A stretch of 64,000 bases of DNA from Candidatus Nitrotoga sp. HW29 (GCF_924101635.2 NZ_CAKMAA020000006.1:1-64000), one strand, 5' to 3'. Numbered from the stretch's first letter, positions 40,362 to 50,511 are shown. The notes: a model not told the origin generated them from the sequence alone. A program made the numbers and translations.

Positions 40362-42482
40362 GTGCATTCTGGCAATCAGCTGACTTTACCACTCGTCTCC
40401 GTCATCGTGCGCAGCATGGGGCGACCGGAGCTTCGCTTGGCGCTAGAATCGATCGCACGGCAGGATTATCCGAATGTAGAGATTATCGTGGTTGATGCTA
40501 CTGGCGGAAACCACCCGACACTACCGGTTATTGTTTGGCAGCCTGGCCATTCGATTCGAATCGTTGGCGGCCACTGCCGTTTGATGCGACCGCATGCCGC
40601 CAACGAAGGATTGCAGGCTGTGCATGGTGAGTGGTTCTGTTTTCTGGATGACGACGATACGTATGACCCTAATTTTCTCTCTGCAATGCTGAGTGCCTCC
40701 CGTGAATATCCCGAAACGCTGCTAGTTTATGGTAGGACCAGAATGCTTGATAAGAACGGGGATGTCGAAAAGCTATTTGGTTGCCCGTTTAATCGCTCAT
40801 TGATGTACTACGGCCCTTTGTTTTACTGGCAGGCGGCGATTATCCGCCGCAAAGTCATTGAATTGGGCTGCCACTTTGATGAAGCACTGGAAGTTTGCGA
40901 GGACCGTGATTTTCTGTATCAAATTGCAGAACACTCAGATTTTGTGTTCGTTCCGGTTATAGGGTTCAATTATCGTTCCGACTTAGGCACTTCTGGTACT
41001 GGTTCCGGGACAAACCGGGATATACCTCGGCTTCTGCGTTCAGAAAATTTGTTGCGAGCCAAATGGGCTAATGCATCGGCTTATCATACCAACCGTCTTG
41101 TCGGGATGTGTATGAACGCAGTTCGTGCCTTTCACGATGGGGACATTGCGCTTTCCCGCACCTTGTTCAATAAAACGCTGGAAGCCTACCCAGACGACCC
41201 CAGTGCTCTGCATGGACTCGCCCGCTTGGCCCTTCACGATGGTCAGTTGGATGTGGCAGAAAAATTGGCCCGACGGGCCATCGAGATCAATCCGTCAGCC
41301 GCCGAGTTCTGCATGACAATGGCGCTCATTCTAGAAGCCTCACATAAATACGAAGAAGCGCTTTCTTTCGTTTGGCGAGCAGCAATGAATCCAGCATTTC
41401 AGGCTGGGGCTTATGCACTCGCACAACGCTTGCCGGCCTCTGTCCGAGCAACACTTCCCGTCCAGACTTCCGCGACAAACGTTCATCGGATAAATGACAA
41501 ACCGCAAGAGCTGAGCCATTCTCAAGAGATTGAAAAATTTTTGCTTTGTCGACCAATAGGAGGGCTTAACGATACTCTCTGCCAAATTGAAAAATGTTGG
41601 AGATACGCCGAAAAGTTTTCGCGTTCTCTTATTATCGACACCCGTAAGTCTGGTTTGCTTGCCGAGTTTTCAGAGTTTTTTTCACCAAGAACTAGTCTGA
41701 CGAAGGTTTATTTTCGTTTATCGGAGGCACAGTTATGTCTTCTTGATACCCTTCCTTGCTTCCCTCATTCCGTCCAAGGGAAGATAAAAACTTATTTTTC
41801 GATTTCCTCGAAGGATTCAATAAATTATATTGACCGGGAAATATCTACAATACTTACCTTTGATTTTAATAAAAATTATGATGAGAGAGTACTAATTCAC
41901 GAGCAATGTGGCGGTGGAGAATTATCCTTTGACTTACTTAACAGAGTTTCAATTTCTGAAAAAATTCGTCCAATAATATTAGATAAAATTCAAAAGCTGG
42001 ATCACGATTACCTTGCGATACATGTCAGGAATACCGATTATCAGACCAAATTTGAAGATTTATTTAAGGATATCTACCCGAAGGTCTCTAACAAATCATT
42101 ATTGGTATGTAGCGATGATGCCGAAGTTATTTCACGGGCCAAAAGTTTCTTTACTTTATCAAAAATATTGATAAGCAGTTATCCTCCGCAAACGGAAAAA
42201 AAACCACTGCACTATAGTACTACATACAATGATGACGAGCAGCGCAAAAAAGCGACGATCAATTCCATTATCGACCTGGTCGCACTGGGTCGATCAACTG
42301 AACTTTACTTTGCAAATGTGACCGCTGGGCATCCATCTGGTTTTTCAAGACTAGCCATGTATCTCTGTGGAAATAAGAATGTAATTGACGCTTTACTCAA
42401 GCTCGACGCCTCCACACCAACTTCTGCGTCGTTAGGACAATCACTTCAGTATGTATCGAGATACAGCTCTCGCTGGAATTAA
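40362..42482 (+). CDS. GT2 glycosyltransferase - TPR - fucosyltransferase-like fusion
   Basis: The 706-residue product has three parts. Residues 1-230 are a GT-A family 2 glycosyltransferase (PLVSVIVRSMGRPELRLALE, IIVVDATGG, and the DxD-like FLDDDDTYDP). Residues about 255-345 are TPR-like repeats (YPDDPSALHGLARLALHDG). Residues about 385-690 resemble bacterial fucosyltransferase-like proteins (GGLNDTLCQIEKCWRYAEKF and AIHVRNTDYQT). The GTG start has AGGAAG upstream, and the frame is open back to folE2. DNA after about 41520 is visibly richer in A+T, which suggests the last domain was acquired separately. Acceptor and donor are unknown; a surface glycan or glycoprotein role is inferred. Confidence 0.75.
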   Translation: MHSGNQLTLPLVSVIVRSMGRPELRLALESIARQDYPNVEIIVVDATGGNHPTLPVIVWQPGHSIRIVGGHCRLMRPHAANEGLQAVHGEWFCFLDDDDTYDPNFLSAMLSASREYPETLLVYGRTRMLDKNGDVEKLFGCPFNRSLMYYGPLFYWQAAIIRRKVIELGCHFDEALEVCEDRDFLYQIAEHSDFVFVPVIGFNYRSDLGTSGTGSGTNRDIPRLLRSENLLRAKWANASAYHTNRLVGMCMNAVRAFHDGDIALSRTLFNKTLEAYPDDPSALHGLARLALHDGQLDVAEKLARRAIEINPSAAEFCMTMALILEASHKYEEALSFVWRAAMNPAFQAGAYALAQRLPASVRATLPVQTSATNVHRINDKPQELSHSQEIEKFLLCRPIGGLNDTLCQIEKCWRYAEKFSRSLIIDTRKSGLLAEFSEFFSPRTSLTKVYFRLSEAQLCLLDTLPCFPHSVQGKIKTYFSISSKDSINYIDREISTILTFDFNKNYDERVLIHEQCGGGELSFDLLNRVSISEKIRPIILDKIQKLDHDYLAIHVRNTDYQTKFEDLFKDIYPKVSNKSLLVCSDDAEVISRAKSFFTLSKILISSYPPQTEKKPLHYSTTYNDDEQRKKATINSIIDLVALGRSTELYFANVTAGHPSGFSRLAMYLCGNKNVIDALLKLDASTPTSASLGQSLQYVSRYSSRWN

Positions 42483-42682
42483 CCGTGGTTGACGTCGAAA
42501 AAAATTGAGGTCGAATTCTAGGTCTTGTCATAATATTCCGTTGAATTTCAATAAAATAGGACGTATTGTCTGCTCAAAAACAGTACATGCATGACAGGTT
42601 TATTGTCTCTTTCGTGCAGATAAACGCTATTCGTTAGGCCATACTACGCTCACCTCACCGACCACCAACGAAAGGAATTAAA

Positions 42683-43378
42683 ATGAAAAACAAAATACTT
42701 GTTGTCGTCACCAGCTTCGAAAAATATCCGACTATTAACCGTCCCACGGGTTTGTGGCTCGGTGAGGCTGTTCACTTCGTCAAGAAGGTCGAGGCGGCGG
42801 GCTACACCGTTGATTTTGTCAGCCCCAAGGGCGGTTACACGCCGATTGACCCGCACAGCCTGGAGATGGCCGAGCCAGTGGACTGGGAGTGGTATCAAAA
42901 CAAGGCATTCATGAGTCGGCTGGGTACTACACTGCCACCGAGCGCGGTCAACCCTGCTGATTACGTGGCTATCTATTACGCAGGTGGTCATGGCGTCGTC
43001 TGGGACTTTCCCGACAACGTGGAGTTGCAAGCCATCAGTCGAAAGATTTATGAGAGTGGCGGTATTGTCTCGTCGGTCTGTCACGGTGCAGTGGGTCTTC
43101 TGAATATCAAGCTTTCGGACGGTTCGCTGCTCATCAAAGGTAAGAAGGTCACGGGCTTTTCCAACGCCGAGGAGAAGTTGGCCGAGTTGGACAAGCATGT
43201 TCCCTATCTGACGGAGAGTGAGATGTTGGCGCGAGGGGCGCTTTACCAGAAGGCCGACAAGCCGTGGGCGGTGTTTGCGGTCGAGGATAGCCGAGTCATC
43301 ACCGGACAGAATCCGGCATCCGGAGCCGCGGTCGCCGACTTGGTAATTCCGAGACTTAAAAAGATGAATGAGATATGA
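42683..43378 (+). CDS. DJ-1/PfpI-family (Hsp31-like) protein
   Basis: The 231-residue product has the nucleophile elbow with Cys133-His134 in SSVCHGAVGLL and YYAGGHGVVWDF, matching class I glutamine-amidotransferase-like DJ-1/PfpI proteins of the Hsp31 type. These are reported as glyoxalase III-like enzymes or stress chaperones. GAAAGGA precedes the ATG. The gene is richer in G+C than the sequence before and after it and is flanked by a transposase scar downstream, so it may be a separate acquisition. Confidence 0.85.
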   Translation: MKNKILVVVTSFEKYPTINRPTGLWLGEAVHFVKKVEAAGYTVDFVSPKGGYTPIDPHSLEMAEPVDWEWYQNKAFMSRLGTTLPPSAVNPADYVAIYYAGGHGVVWDFPDNVELQAISRKIYESGGIVSSVCHGAVGLLNIKLSDGSLLIKGKKVTGFSNAEEKLAELDKHVPYLTESEMLARGALYQKADKPWAVFAVEDSRVITGQNPASGAAVADLVIPRLKKMNEI

Positions 43379-43427
43379 CCGTGTGGCCTAGTCGGTTAAA
43401 TGTCATGAAATGGGGTAATGGGGAAAG

Positions 43428-43451
43428 GAAAAAAAGAAAAAAAGAAAAAAA
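43428..43451. repeat. (GAAAAAAA)3 tandem repeat
   Basis: Three exact 8-base units of GAAAAAAA followed by GAAAAGG form a purine-only tract immediately before the transposase remnant, outside any gene. Confidence 0.9.
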
Positions 43452-43457
43452 GAAAAG

Positions 43458-43568
43458 GATGTGGAGGCTATCCGTAATGCAACAAACAAAGGATGGGTTT
43501 TGGGCGATAGTCGCTTGGGCGCGAAGGTGGCTGCATTCACGGAGCAACGGGTAATGCCTCTGCTATGA
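43458..43568 (+). pseudogene. C-terminal scrap of a Y1/RAYT-type transposase
   Basis: The 36-codon frame (VEAIRNATNKGWVLGDSRLG, then AKVAAFTEQRV) matches the C-terminal end common to IS200-like REP-associated (RAYT) transposases, where an I-R-ATN-GWVLG pattern recurs. The rest of the gene is missing. About 30 bases further on, TTGAATCTGCCCC resembles sequence commonly seen after such genes. The remaining part of the 343-base gap before fdxA holds nothing else I recognise. Confidence 0.5.
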
Positions 43569-43721
43569 AGCAGGTTGAAACGTGAAGTAGTAGATTAAAT
43601 TGAATCTGCCCCAATTTACCTAAACGTTACGCTCTTGGCTTGAATAATTAAATCGCTATAGCTGACACTAACCTGTATTTTGTTTAAAATAGCGAACATA
43701 TTTCAATAGGAGTTTGAATCC

Positions 43722-44144
43722 ATGACTTACGTAGTGACCGAAGCTTGTATCAAATGCAAATATACCGATTGTGTTGAAGTTTGTCCTGTGGATTGTTTTT
43801 ACGAAGGACCCAATAGTTTAGTAATTGACCCGGATGAATGCATAGATTGCACCCTGTGCGTTGCCGAATGCCCAGTCAACGCAATTTATGCTGAAGATGA
43901 TTTGCCGGAAGACCAGCAACAATTCAGCGCACTGAACGCAGAGTTATGCAAGATATGGAAGTGTATCGTCGAGAAAAAAGATCCACCTGCTGATGCGGAT
44001 GAATGGAAAGAAGTGAAGAATAAACTGCATTTGTTAGAGAGAGAATATGCGCCTGGTGAGGAAGAACGAAACTATCCAGGTGGATCGAAGGATGGAAAAG
44101 ATGAAGATGGCTTGACAGGGATGGATAAACTGCTGATGCGTTGA
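43722..44144 (+). CDS. fdxA: seven-iron ferredoxin with C-terminal extension
   Basis: The product is a small electron carrier with one 3Fe-4S and one 4Fe-4S cluster. Cys9, Cys17, Cys21 and Cys25 with Cys12 form the first cysteine group, and [12 protein letters not shown] (Cys40, 43, 46, 50) forms the second, the FdxA/Azotobacter FdI pattern. The first about 107 residues match the usual size. The 33 extra residues at the end (Gly/Glu/Lys-rich, ending [11 protein letters not shown]) are unusual. TAGGAG precedes the ATG. Partner enzymes are not evident nearby. Confidence 0.9.
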   Translation: MTYVVTEACIKCKYTDCVEVCPVDCFYEGPNSLVIDPDECIDCTLCVAECPVNAIYAEDDLPEDQQQFSALNAELCKIWKCIVEKKDPPADADEWKEVKNKLHLLEREYAPGEEERNYPGGSKDGKDEDGLTGMDKLLMR

Positions 44145-44264
44145 GATTGCTTTTCCAGCATTGTCAGAATATGTGTTTGAATGCCGAATCCGTTTTGAAA
44201 TCTAAAAATATCACCGTATTTCTTCATTATGGATTGGTTTAACGGTATCCGCTAAAGGCTTATA

Positions 44265-44294
44265 GTTTCCCCCTGTACGCACAGGGGAGGAAAC
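44265..44294. other. stem-loop between fdxA and addB
   Basis: GTTTCC plus CCCTGT (44265-44276) pair with ACAGGG (44281-44286) and GGAAAC (44289-44294) around ACGC, with a 2-base bulge. It is stable but lacks a T-run, so it may be an mRNA-end structure or leader element. Confidence 0.6.
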
Positions 44295-44391
44295 GTGGGT
44301 TTCACTGAATATACCTAATGTATCTTCAATCAATGTAAGTACTGATAGCGCTTATCTGTTTGCGCGGGAATGACGATGGAGGTAATCAACG

Positions 44392-47190
44392 TTGAACCCG
44401 ATACCGCAAAGTAATACATCTACCGCCGCTGTTTTTTTTGATTCTGTTGCACGCGTCATTCTCACGCGTCATTCTCACGAAATACCTGATCTGCGCCGTG
44501 CCAGGGTATTGCTGCCTAATTACCATGTGTCGCAACCATTGGCGCAAAGTTTGGCACGTGTAGCCAACTTGCCTGCGATTTTATTGCCGCAGATGGTTAC
44601 GCTGAGTGATTGGGTTCAGTCCGTTCCCCTCGCACTATCTGTTATTCCCGACACTTGCCGTATCACCACTTTGTATCAAGCACTGCGCGCTCGGCGTTGG
44701 TTTGCCGATGCCGATCTATGGAGCATCGCGCGCGAACTGTTGGTTTTGCTGGATGAGCTGACACAAAATCATGTCACGCTGCCACAAAGTGCCGAAGATT
44801 TTCTATCGCAATTGGAACAAGCCTATCAGTCCAAGCGTGGTATCGCCATGCAGTTCGAGGCACGCGTAGTGCATGAACTATGGTATGCGATGAACAATAG
44901 CGGCGAACTCGATACCGCACGCGCTTATCAGCAAAATTTGACGCAACTCGCGCAGCAAGCTGAGCTACCGTTGTATGTGTTATTAACTTCCAATCTTGCT
45001 GCGCCTGAAGCCCGCTTTCTGAAGGCATATCATCAACGCGCGCCGGTGATGATCATTGATTTGCGTGAATTAGCATCACAACAGCCAGAATGTGCAGCAA
45101 TGCGCATCATCGCCTCTAGCCGGTCTCGTTTTTCTGACCCTATTCCAACGGAAAATGAGAGAGAGGTGCACGATAACTTGCGCACGCAGGAGAGTGTGGA
45201 GGAGATGGATGCCCTGTCATTGCGCGAGCAAGCTAATCACCTGCAAAAACATTTCCCTCGCGCTGCATTGGGACATCGCCTGCACTTTTTCGGCGCGCAT
45301 GGTTTGGAACAGGAAGCGCGTGCCGCCGAGGGTCAGATACGGCGCTGGTTGCTGGCAGGCAAGAAAAACATCGCCATCGTTGCACAAGATCGCCTGGTAG
45401 CAAGACGTATGCGTGCTTTGTTGGAGCGCGCTGGTGTGTTGGTATGCGACGAAACAGGCTGGAAGTTATCCACGTTATCTGTGAGCACGGCGTTAATGCG
45501 CTGGCTGGATGCGCTGCAAAGTGATTTTTACTATCAGGATTTACTCGACCTGCTTAAATCGCCATTTATTTTTGCCGATCAAGCCGTGAGCGAACGTAAA
45601 CAAACGGTGTATCAGTTTGAACAACTGGTGCGCAAACATGGTGTGGTGGCGCACCTTGATACATTTTTCGATTTGACGCAGGGTAATGTCGGGATGCGGA
45701 TGGCATTGATACGATTGCGCCAGGCGGCAGAGGTTTTGCATAAAAAAAACGATACGCTGTCCGGCTGGCTAAGCGCGCTTTACGCCAGTTTGGAGATGCT
45801 GGGCATCGTGCAGGGGCTGAAGCTGGATGATGCCGGGATACAGTTGTTGCAGGCGCTGCAAAATTGGCAGCGTGAATTGCATGGCGATACCACGCGCGTC
45901 AGCTTAACCGAGTGGCGACATTGGTTGGCGCAACAACTCGATGAACATACTTTCCGTGATTTATCGATCGACAGCCCGGTTTTACTCACCCATCTTGCCG
46001 CAATGCGCTGGCGCAGTTTTGATGCAGTATTGATGCTTGGTTGTGATGCCGCCCATCTGCCGGGCACTGACAACAGCGGACGATGGTTCAATGATGCGGT
46101 GCGTACAACACTTGGCTTGCCAACGCGCGAAGTGTATTTGGCACAGCAGCGCGATGACTTGCTGGCATTGCTCGCTATGAATGACACCGTGTTGGTTACC
46201 TGGCAAGCCAGCAAAAGCGGCGAAGCAAACCTGTTAAGCCCCTGTTTTGAAATGCTGCGTGCCCTGCACGAATTGGCTTATGGCGACGATCTAACGATAA
46301 AGCCGGGGGAATGGGATAAGTTGCTTGAAAGTACGCAAGTGCGCAGTGCAGAATTTCCACTGCCACCGGCGGCTGCAATGCCAGCGCCAGTTGCGCGGCA
46401 AGGACTTATTCCGAAACGTATTTCAGCCAGCGGCTATAACAGTTTGGTGGCGTGTCCCTATCAATTTTATGCCCGCCATATTTTGCATCTCAATGAAATG
46501 GACGAGGTGCGTGAAGATGTCGAGAAACGTGATTATGGGGAATGGGTACATGACATTCTGTGGCGCTTCCATGAGCAATATCAGGTGCTGGGTAATCATC
46601 TGCGCGCCGATCTGGATTCGGCCCTGCAGCACATCAGCATCGAGATTTTTACGCCTGCTGTGCAACGCGATTATTTAGCGCGCGCTTGGCTGTTGCGTTG
46701 GCAACAAGCAATCCCGGAATATCTGGAGACACAGTTAAAAAATGAAGCGGAAGGTTGGCGATATCAAAGTGGCGAAGTGCCATTTGAATTGCCATTATCT
46801 GCTGATTTGCTTATGCATGGACGGATAGACCGTGTAGATGTACAGGCCAAGGAAGCGAGCGCAGTACGCGTGCTCGATTACAAGATGATGGATGCGGTCA
46901 GGCTACGCAACAAGCTCAAAGAAGCAGGCGAGGACGTGCAACTGGCTTGCTATGCCTACGTGTATGAGGCTGAAGAAGCCGTATTTATCAGTATCGAAAA
47001 AGATAAAGTGATTGCAGTTGCGCCACCACAAGACGTGGCTGACCTGGCGCAGGCAAATATCGCCCGTCTGCTGGAAGTGTTTGCGCAAATGCGCAGTGGT
47101 GCAGCGTTGCCCGCGCATGGAGCGGAAGAGGCGTGCCAGTATTGCGAGATGCGCGGGCTATGCCGGAAATCGGAATGGAATGAACGCTAA
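44392..47190 (+). CDS. addB: AddB-like nuclease/helicase subunit, TTG start
   Basis: The 932-residue product is the AddB-type partner of AddA in double-strand-break end processing (RecBCD analogue). The N-terminal two thirds is an inactive helicase-like fold. The C-terminal PD-(D/E)XK nuclease has GEWVHDILWRFHE, GRIDRVD and VLDYKMMDA followed by QLACYAYV. Cysteines in VACPYQFYARH and CQYCEMRGLC are placed to hold the 4Fe-4S cluster typical of AddB. The TTG start is supported by GGAGG 9 bases upstream. addA follows after 30 bases. Confidence 0.9.
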   Translation: MNPIPQSNTSTAAVFFDSVARVILTRHSHEIPDLRRARVLLPNYHVSQPLAQSLARVANLPAILLPQMVTLSDWVQSVPLALSVIPDTCRITTLYQALRARRWFADADLWSIARELLVLLDELTQNHVTLPQSAEDFLSQLEQAYQSKRGIAMQFEARVVHELWYAMNNSGELDTARAYQQNLTQLAQQAELPLYVLLTSNLAAPEARFLKAYHQRAPVMIIDLRELASQQPECAAMRIIASSRSRFSDPIPTENEREVHDNLRTQESVEEMDALSLREQANHLQKHFPRAALGHRLHFFGAHGLEQEARAAEGQIRRWLLAGKKNIAIVAQDRLVARRMRALLERAGVLVCDETGWKLSTLSVSTALMRWLDALQSDFYYQDLLDLLKSPFIFADQAVSERKQTVYQFEQLVRKHGVVAHLDTFFDLTQGNVGMRMALIRLRQAAEVLHKKNDTLSGWLSALYASLEMLGIVQGLKLDDAGIQLLQALQNWQRELHGDTTRVSLTEWRHWLAQQLDEHTFRDLSIDSPVLLTHLAAMRWRSFDAVLMLGCDAAHLPGTDNSGRWFNDAVRTTLGLPTREVYLAQQRDDLLALLAMNDTVLVTWQASKSGEANLLSPCFEMLRALHELAYGDDLTIKPGEWDKLLESTQVRSAEFPLPPAAAMPAPVARQGLIPKRISASGYNSLVACPYQFYARHILHLNEMDEVREDVEKRDYGEWVHDILWRFHEQYQVLGNHLRADLDSALQHISIEIFTPAVQRDYLARAWLLRWQQAIPEYLETQLKNEAEGWRYQSGEVPFELPLSADLLMHGRIDRVDVQAKEASAVRVLDYKMMDAVRLRNKLKEAGEDVQLACYAYVYEAEEAVFISIEKDKVIAVAPPQDVADLAQANIARLLEVFAQMRSGAALPAHGAEEACQYCEMRGLCRKSEWNER

Positions 47191-47220
47191 TGGCAGAGAT
47201 GCCAGGAATGGGGGCATGCA

Positions 47221-50200
47221 ATGAATAATTCCATTGCGCTCAATCCCCAGTGCAGCGTTGTCGTGGAAGCCTGCGCGGGCAGCGGCAAAACTTGGCTGCT
47301 GGTGTCACGCATTCTGCGTTTGCTGTTGGCTGGTGTTAAGCCTGAAGAAATTTTAGCTATCACTTTTACTCGAAAAGCGGCGCAAGAAATGCAGGCGCGC
47401 TTGCACGAATGGTTACATTTTCTTGCCACACAAGATGACACTGCGGTCCGTGCTTTTTTGATGGAGCGCGAATTGTGCGATGTAAACGACAACCTGCTGG
47501 CGCGCGCGAGAGATTTGTATCGCGACTGTTTAATGGCGCAACCTGCTATTACCATCAATACTTTTCACGGTTGGTTCATGCAGATCATCCAGCGTGCTCC
47601 TTTGAATTCTGGCCTGTTTATAGGGATGCAATTGCTGGAGCGCACCTCGGTATTGCATGAGGAAGCATGGCAAATGTTTGCCGACAGCCTGCATGCCGCA
47701 CCTGATGATGTCACTGCGCAAGAGATGCAATGGTTGTTTACGGAATATGGTTTGCACAATACGCGCATGTTGCTGAAGAATTTTGTACAGAAGCGAGCTG
47801 AATGGTGGGCTTATACCAGCGGTCAGGAAGACGCGGTGGGCTATGCGATGGAGCAACTTCGTATCAAGCTTGACGTTGATCCCGAGGGCACACCGTTTGC
47901 GGCGCTGCTGGATAAAAAATTTGACTCTAATGTACAGGCATTTGCAAGCTTGTTACAAAGCGGCTCGGCAGCGCAACAGAGCGAAGCGTGCAAGCTGATG
48001 GATGCCTTAAGTCTACAAGATATAGCCGCACGCTTTGAAGCACTCAGCGCCAGGTTTTATACCAAACAGGGCGAGCCACGCAAACTCAAGGCGAATAAGG
48101 GACAGGACGAAGTGCGCTATACCAGCCTTTGTTGTGCCTTGTTTGAATCTCTGCAGTCCGTACGTGACGCGTTGATAGAGCGCGAAGCGCTGCGTATGAA
48201 CCAGGCCGCGTTGCATTGCGGGGTAGCATTGCTGCAACACTATCAGAATTTGAAGCTGCGTCAGCAGTTAATGGATTTTACTGATGTGGAATGGCAGGTG
48301 TGCCGTTTACTTAGCCAGAGCGATTGTGCCGAGTACATGCAGTACAAATTGGATAGTCGCTACAAACACGTCTTGTTGGACGAGTTTCAGGATACCAACC
48401 CGGTTCAATGGCAGATTCTGCAAGCCTGGTTTGCCGCCTCTGCTGCTGTGGAATCGCGGCCAACCGTTTTTGTGGTGGGTGATCCGAAGCAATCCATTTA
48501 TCGTTTTCGTCGTGCCGACGCGCGCCTGTTCGGGGAGGTGAGTGCATGGCTGCAACAAGAATTTGATGCGCATTACCTTAGCCAGAATATTACGCGGCGC
48601 AATGCTCCGGCAGTGCTGCAAGCGGTAAATAGTGTGTTTGATTCGCATCCGGATGGCTTTGTGGATTTCGAAACACACATCGCGCATCACATGAATTTCC
48701 CCGGTTTTGTCACTACCTTGCCACTAGCGATCATTGAAAAGTCGGCTGAGATTGACGCGCCAAGCAGATCGGGTTGGTTGCGTAACCCTTTGCAGGAAGC
48801 GCGTATCGAACAAGCGACCGGCGAGCGTGAAGCCGAGGCGCAGCAGTTTGCCGCTGGCATTGCCGACATCATGGCGCGCTGGAGTGTGCACGATGCAGAC
48901 GGCATAGTGCGGCGCGCAGCATACGGTGACATTATGGTACTGGTACGCAAGCGCACCCATTTACGCGTGTATGAGAGCGCTTTGCGTACGCACCGTATTC
49001 CCTTTTTAACTTCGCGACGCGGCGGACTGCTGGACACGTTGGAAGCGGAAGACATACAGGCGTTACTGACCTTTCTGATCACCCCGTTCGCCGATTTGGA
49101 ATTGGCGCAAATTCTGCGTTCTCCCATTTTCGCCTGCCCCGATGGCGATTTAATGCAACTGGCTCAAGACGAAATCGGTGGTGGCTGGTGGTTACGGCTG
49201 CAACGCTGTGAACAGAGCGGCGCAGCATCTGCCGAATTGTCACGTGCGCATCGTCTGCTGAATAACTGGCTGGATCGCGCTGACAAATTGCCTGTTCATG
49301 ATCTGCTTGATCGCATCTATTTTGAGGGTGATGTGTTGCATCGGTATGAAGCCGCGTTGCCTGTCGAAATGATTGAAACGATACGCGCCAACCTGCAAGC
49401 TTTTATGGAGATTGCGCTGAACGTGGATGCTGGGCGCTATCCCAGCTTGCCCCGCTTTCTGGCCGAGCTGAAAGAACTTCGCACAGCTGACAATAATGAA
49501 TCACCGGACGAGGGCAAGGTAGGTGAGGTCGGTAATGCCGTGCGTATTTACACCGTGCATGAGGCCAAGGGACTGGAAGCACCTATCGTGTGGTTGCTTG
49601 ATGCCAACGACACGCAACGTAAATCAGACAGCTATGGCGTGTTGCTTGATTGGCCACCCAACGTACCGCAACCCGTGCATTTTTCACTATTTACGGATAA
49701 GCGTGGGCACGGAGCTAAAAGAGCGGCCTATTTTGATGCCGAGGAAGATTATGTTCGGCGTGAAGAAATGAATTTGTTGTACGTCGCCATGACGCGTGCG
49801 AAACAAGCGCTGCTCGTGAGCGGAAATGGTGAATTGAAAGAAACTTCCTGGTATGGCCGCATTTCGGCGGCGGTAGAGGAGGGCGATAATCCCTTGTCGA
49901 TTGCGGTTGATAGTTGTACTTCTGTTTTGCCTGATGTTGCTACTGAAATTGATGCTGCATTATTGCGCTCATTACCTACTGGCCAGCGCGCAATGCGTGC
50001 CAACGCTGCGCAGCGGCAAGGGATTTTGTTACACACGTTGCTGCAACATTTAAGCGCATCTTCGCCAGTTCTGCCGCGCACCTCCGGCCCACTTACAGCA
50101 CAGAGCATCAAGAAGAAAGAAATAACTGACAAAACGGCGCTGCAACTACAGTTCGGTGTTTCGTCCAGCGATATGGAGTTACCCTGGCAACAGGCACAAT

Positions 50201-50511
50201 ATCTATTGGCATTACCGGCATTGCAACGTTTCTTCGACCCGCAGCAATACCGTGGAGCATGCAATGAAATGTCCTATGTTAATGCACGTGGCGAACTACG
50301 TCGTATCGATCGGTTGGTGGAGTTTGACGACGAAGTATGGGTGCTCGATTACAAGACCGGTGTATCGTCAGATTTTATGTCTCATAGTATGCAGATGCAG
50401 GAATATCGTGTCGCGATGCAGGCCGTTTATGCTGGAAAAATAGTTCGCTGCGCGTTGCTGTATTCGGACGGGATGCTATGCGAGATTAGTACTCCAACGA
50501 CAAAATCGTAA
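47221..50511 (+). CDS. addA: AddA-like UvrD-family helicase-nuclease
   Basis: The 1096-residue product is an SF1A 3'-5' helicase fused to a RecB-type nuclease. Motif I is EACAGSGKTWLL (about residues 17-28), followed by AITFTRKAAQEM, motif II HVLLDEFQDTNP, GDPKQSIYRFRRADARLF, motif V TVHEAKGLEAPIVW and motif VI LLYVAMTRAKQALL. The C-terminal nuclease carries RRIDRLVEF and VLDYKTG and QEYRVAM. With AddB it resects double-strand breaks and loads RecA, and also degrades foreign linear DNA. The order addB-addA and short spacing indicate one operon. Confidence 0.93.
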   Translation: MNNSIALNPQCSVVVEACAGSGKTWLLVSRILRLLLAGVKPEEILAITFTRKAAQEMQARLHEWLHFLATQDDTAVRAFLMERELCDVNDNLLARARDLYRDCLMAQPAITINTFHGWFMQIIQRAPLNSGLFIGMQLLERTSVLHEEAWQMFADSLHAAPDDVTAQEMQWLFTEYGLHNTRMLLKNFVQKRAEWWAYTSGQEDAVGYAMEQLRIKLDVDPEGTPFAALLDKKFDSNVQAFASLLQSGSAAQQSEACKLMDALSLQDIAARFEALSARFYTKQGEPRKLKANKGQDEVRYTSLCCALFESLQSVRDALIEREALRMNQAALHCGVALLQHYQNLKLRQQLMDFTDVEWQVCRLLSQSDCAEYMQYKLDSRYKHVLLDEFQDTNPVQWQILQAWFAASAAVESRPTVFVVGDPKQSIYRFRRADARLFGEVSAWLQQEFDAHYLSQNITRRNAPAVLQAVNSVFDSHPDGFVDFETHIAHHMNFPGFVTTLPLAIIEKSAEIDAPSRSGWLRNPLQEARIEQATGEREAEAQQFAAGIADIMARWSVHDADGIVRRAAYGDIMVLVRKRTHLRVYESALRTHRIPFLTSRRGGLLDTLEAEDIQALLTFLITPFADLELAQILRSPIFACPDGDLMQLAQDEIGGGWWLRLQRCEQSGAASAELSRAHRLLNNWLDRADKLPVHDLLDRIYFEGDVLHRYEAALPVEMIETIRANLQAFMEIALNVDAGRYPSLPRFLAELKELRTADNNESPDEGKVGEVGNAVRIYTVHEAKGLEAPIVWLLDANDTQRKSDSYGVLLDWPPNVPQPVHFSLFTDKRGHGAKRAAYFDAEEDYVRREEMNLLYVAMTRAKQALLVSGNGELKETSWYGRISAAVEEGDNPLSIAVDSCTSVLPDVATEIDAALLRSLPTGQRAMRANAAQRQGILLHTLLQHLSASSPVLPRTSGPLTAQSIKKKEITDKTALQLQFGVSSSDMELPWQQAQYLLALPALQRFFDPQQYRGACNEMSYVNARGELRRIDRLVEFDDEVWVLDYKTGVSSDFMSHSMQMQEYRVAMQAVYAGKIVRCALLYSDGMLCEISTPTTKS

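Noticed and set aside
43428-43451. Phase-variable simple repeat controlling a gene
   Set aside because: The tract lies outside any intact coding frame or recognisable promoter.
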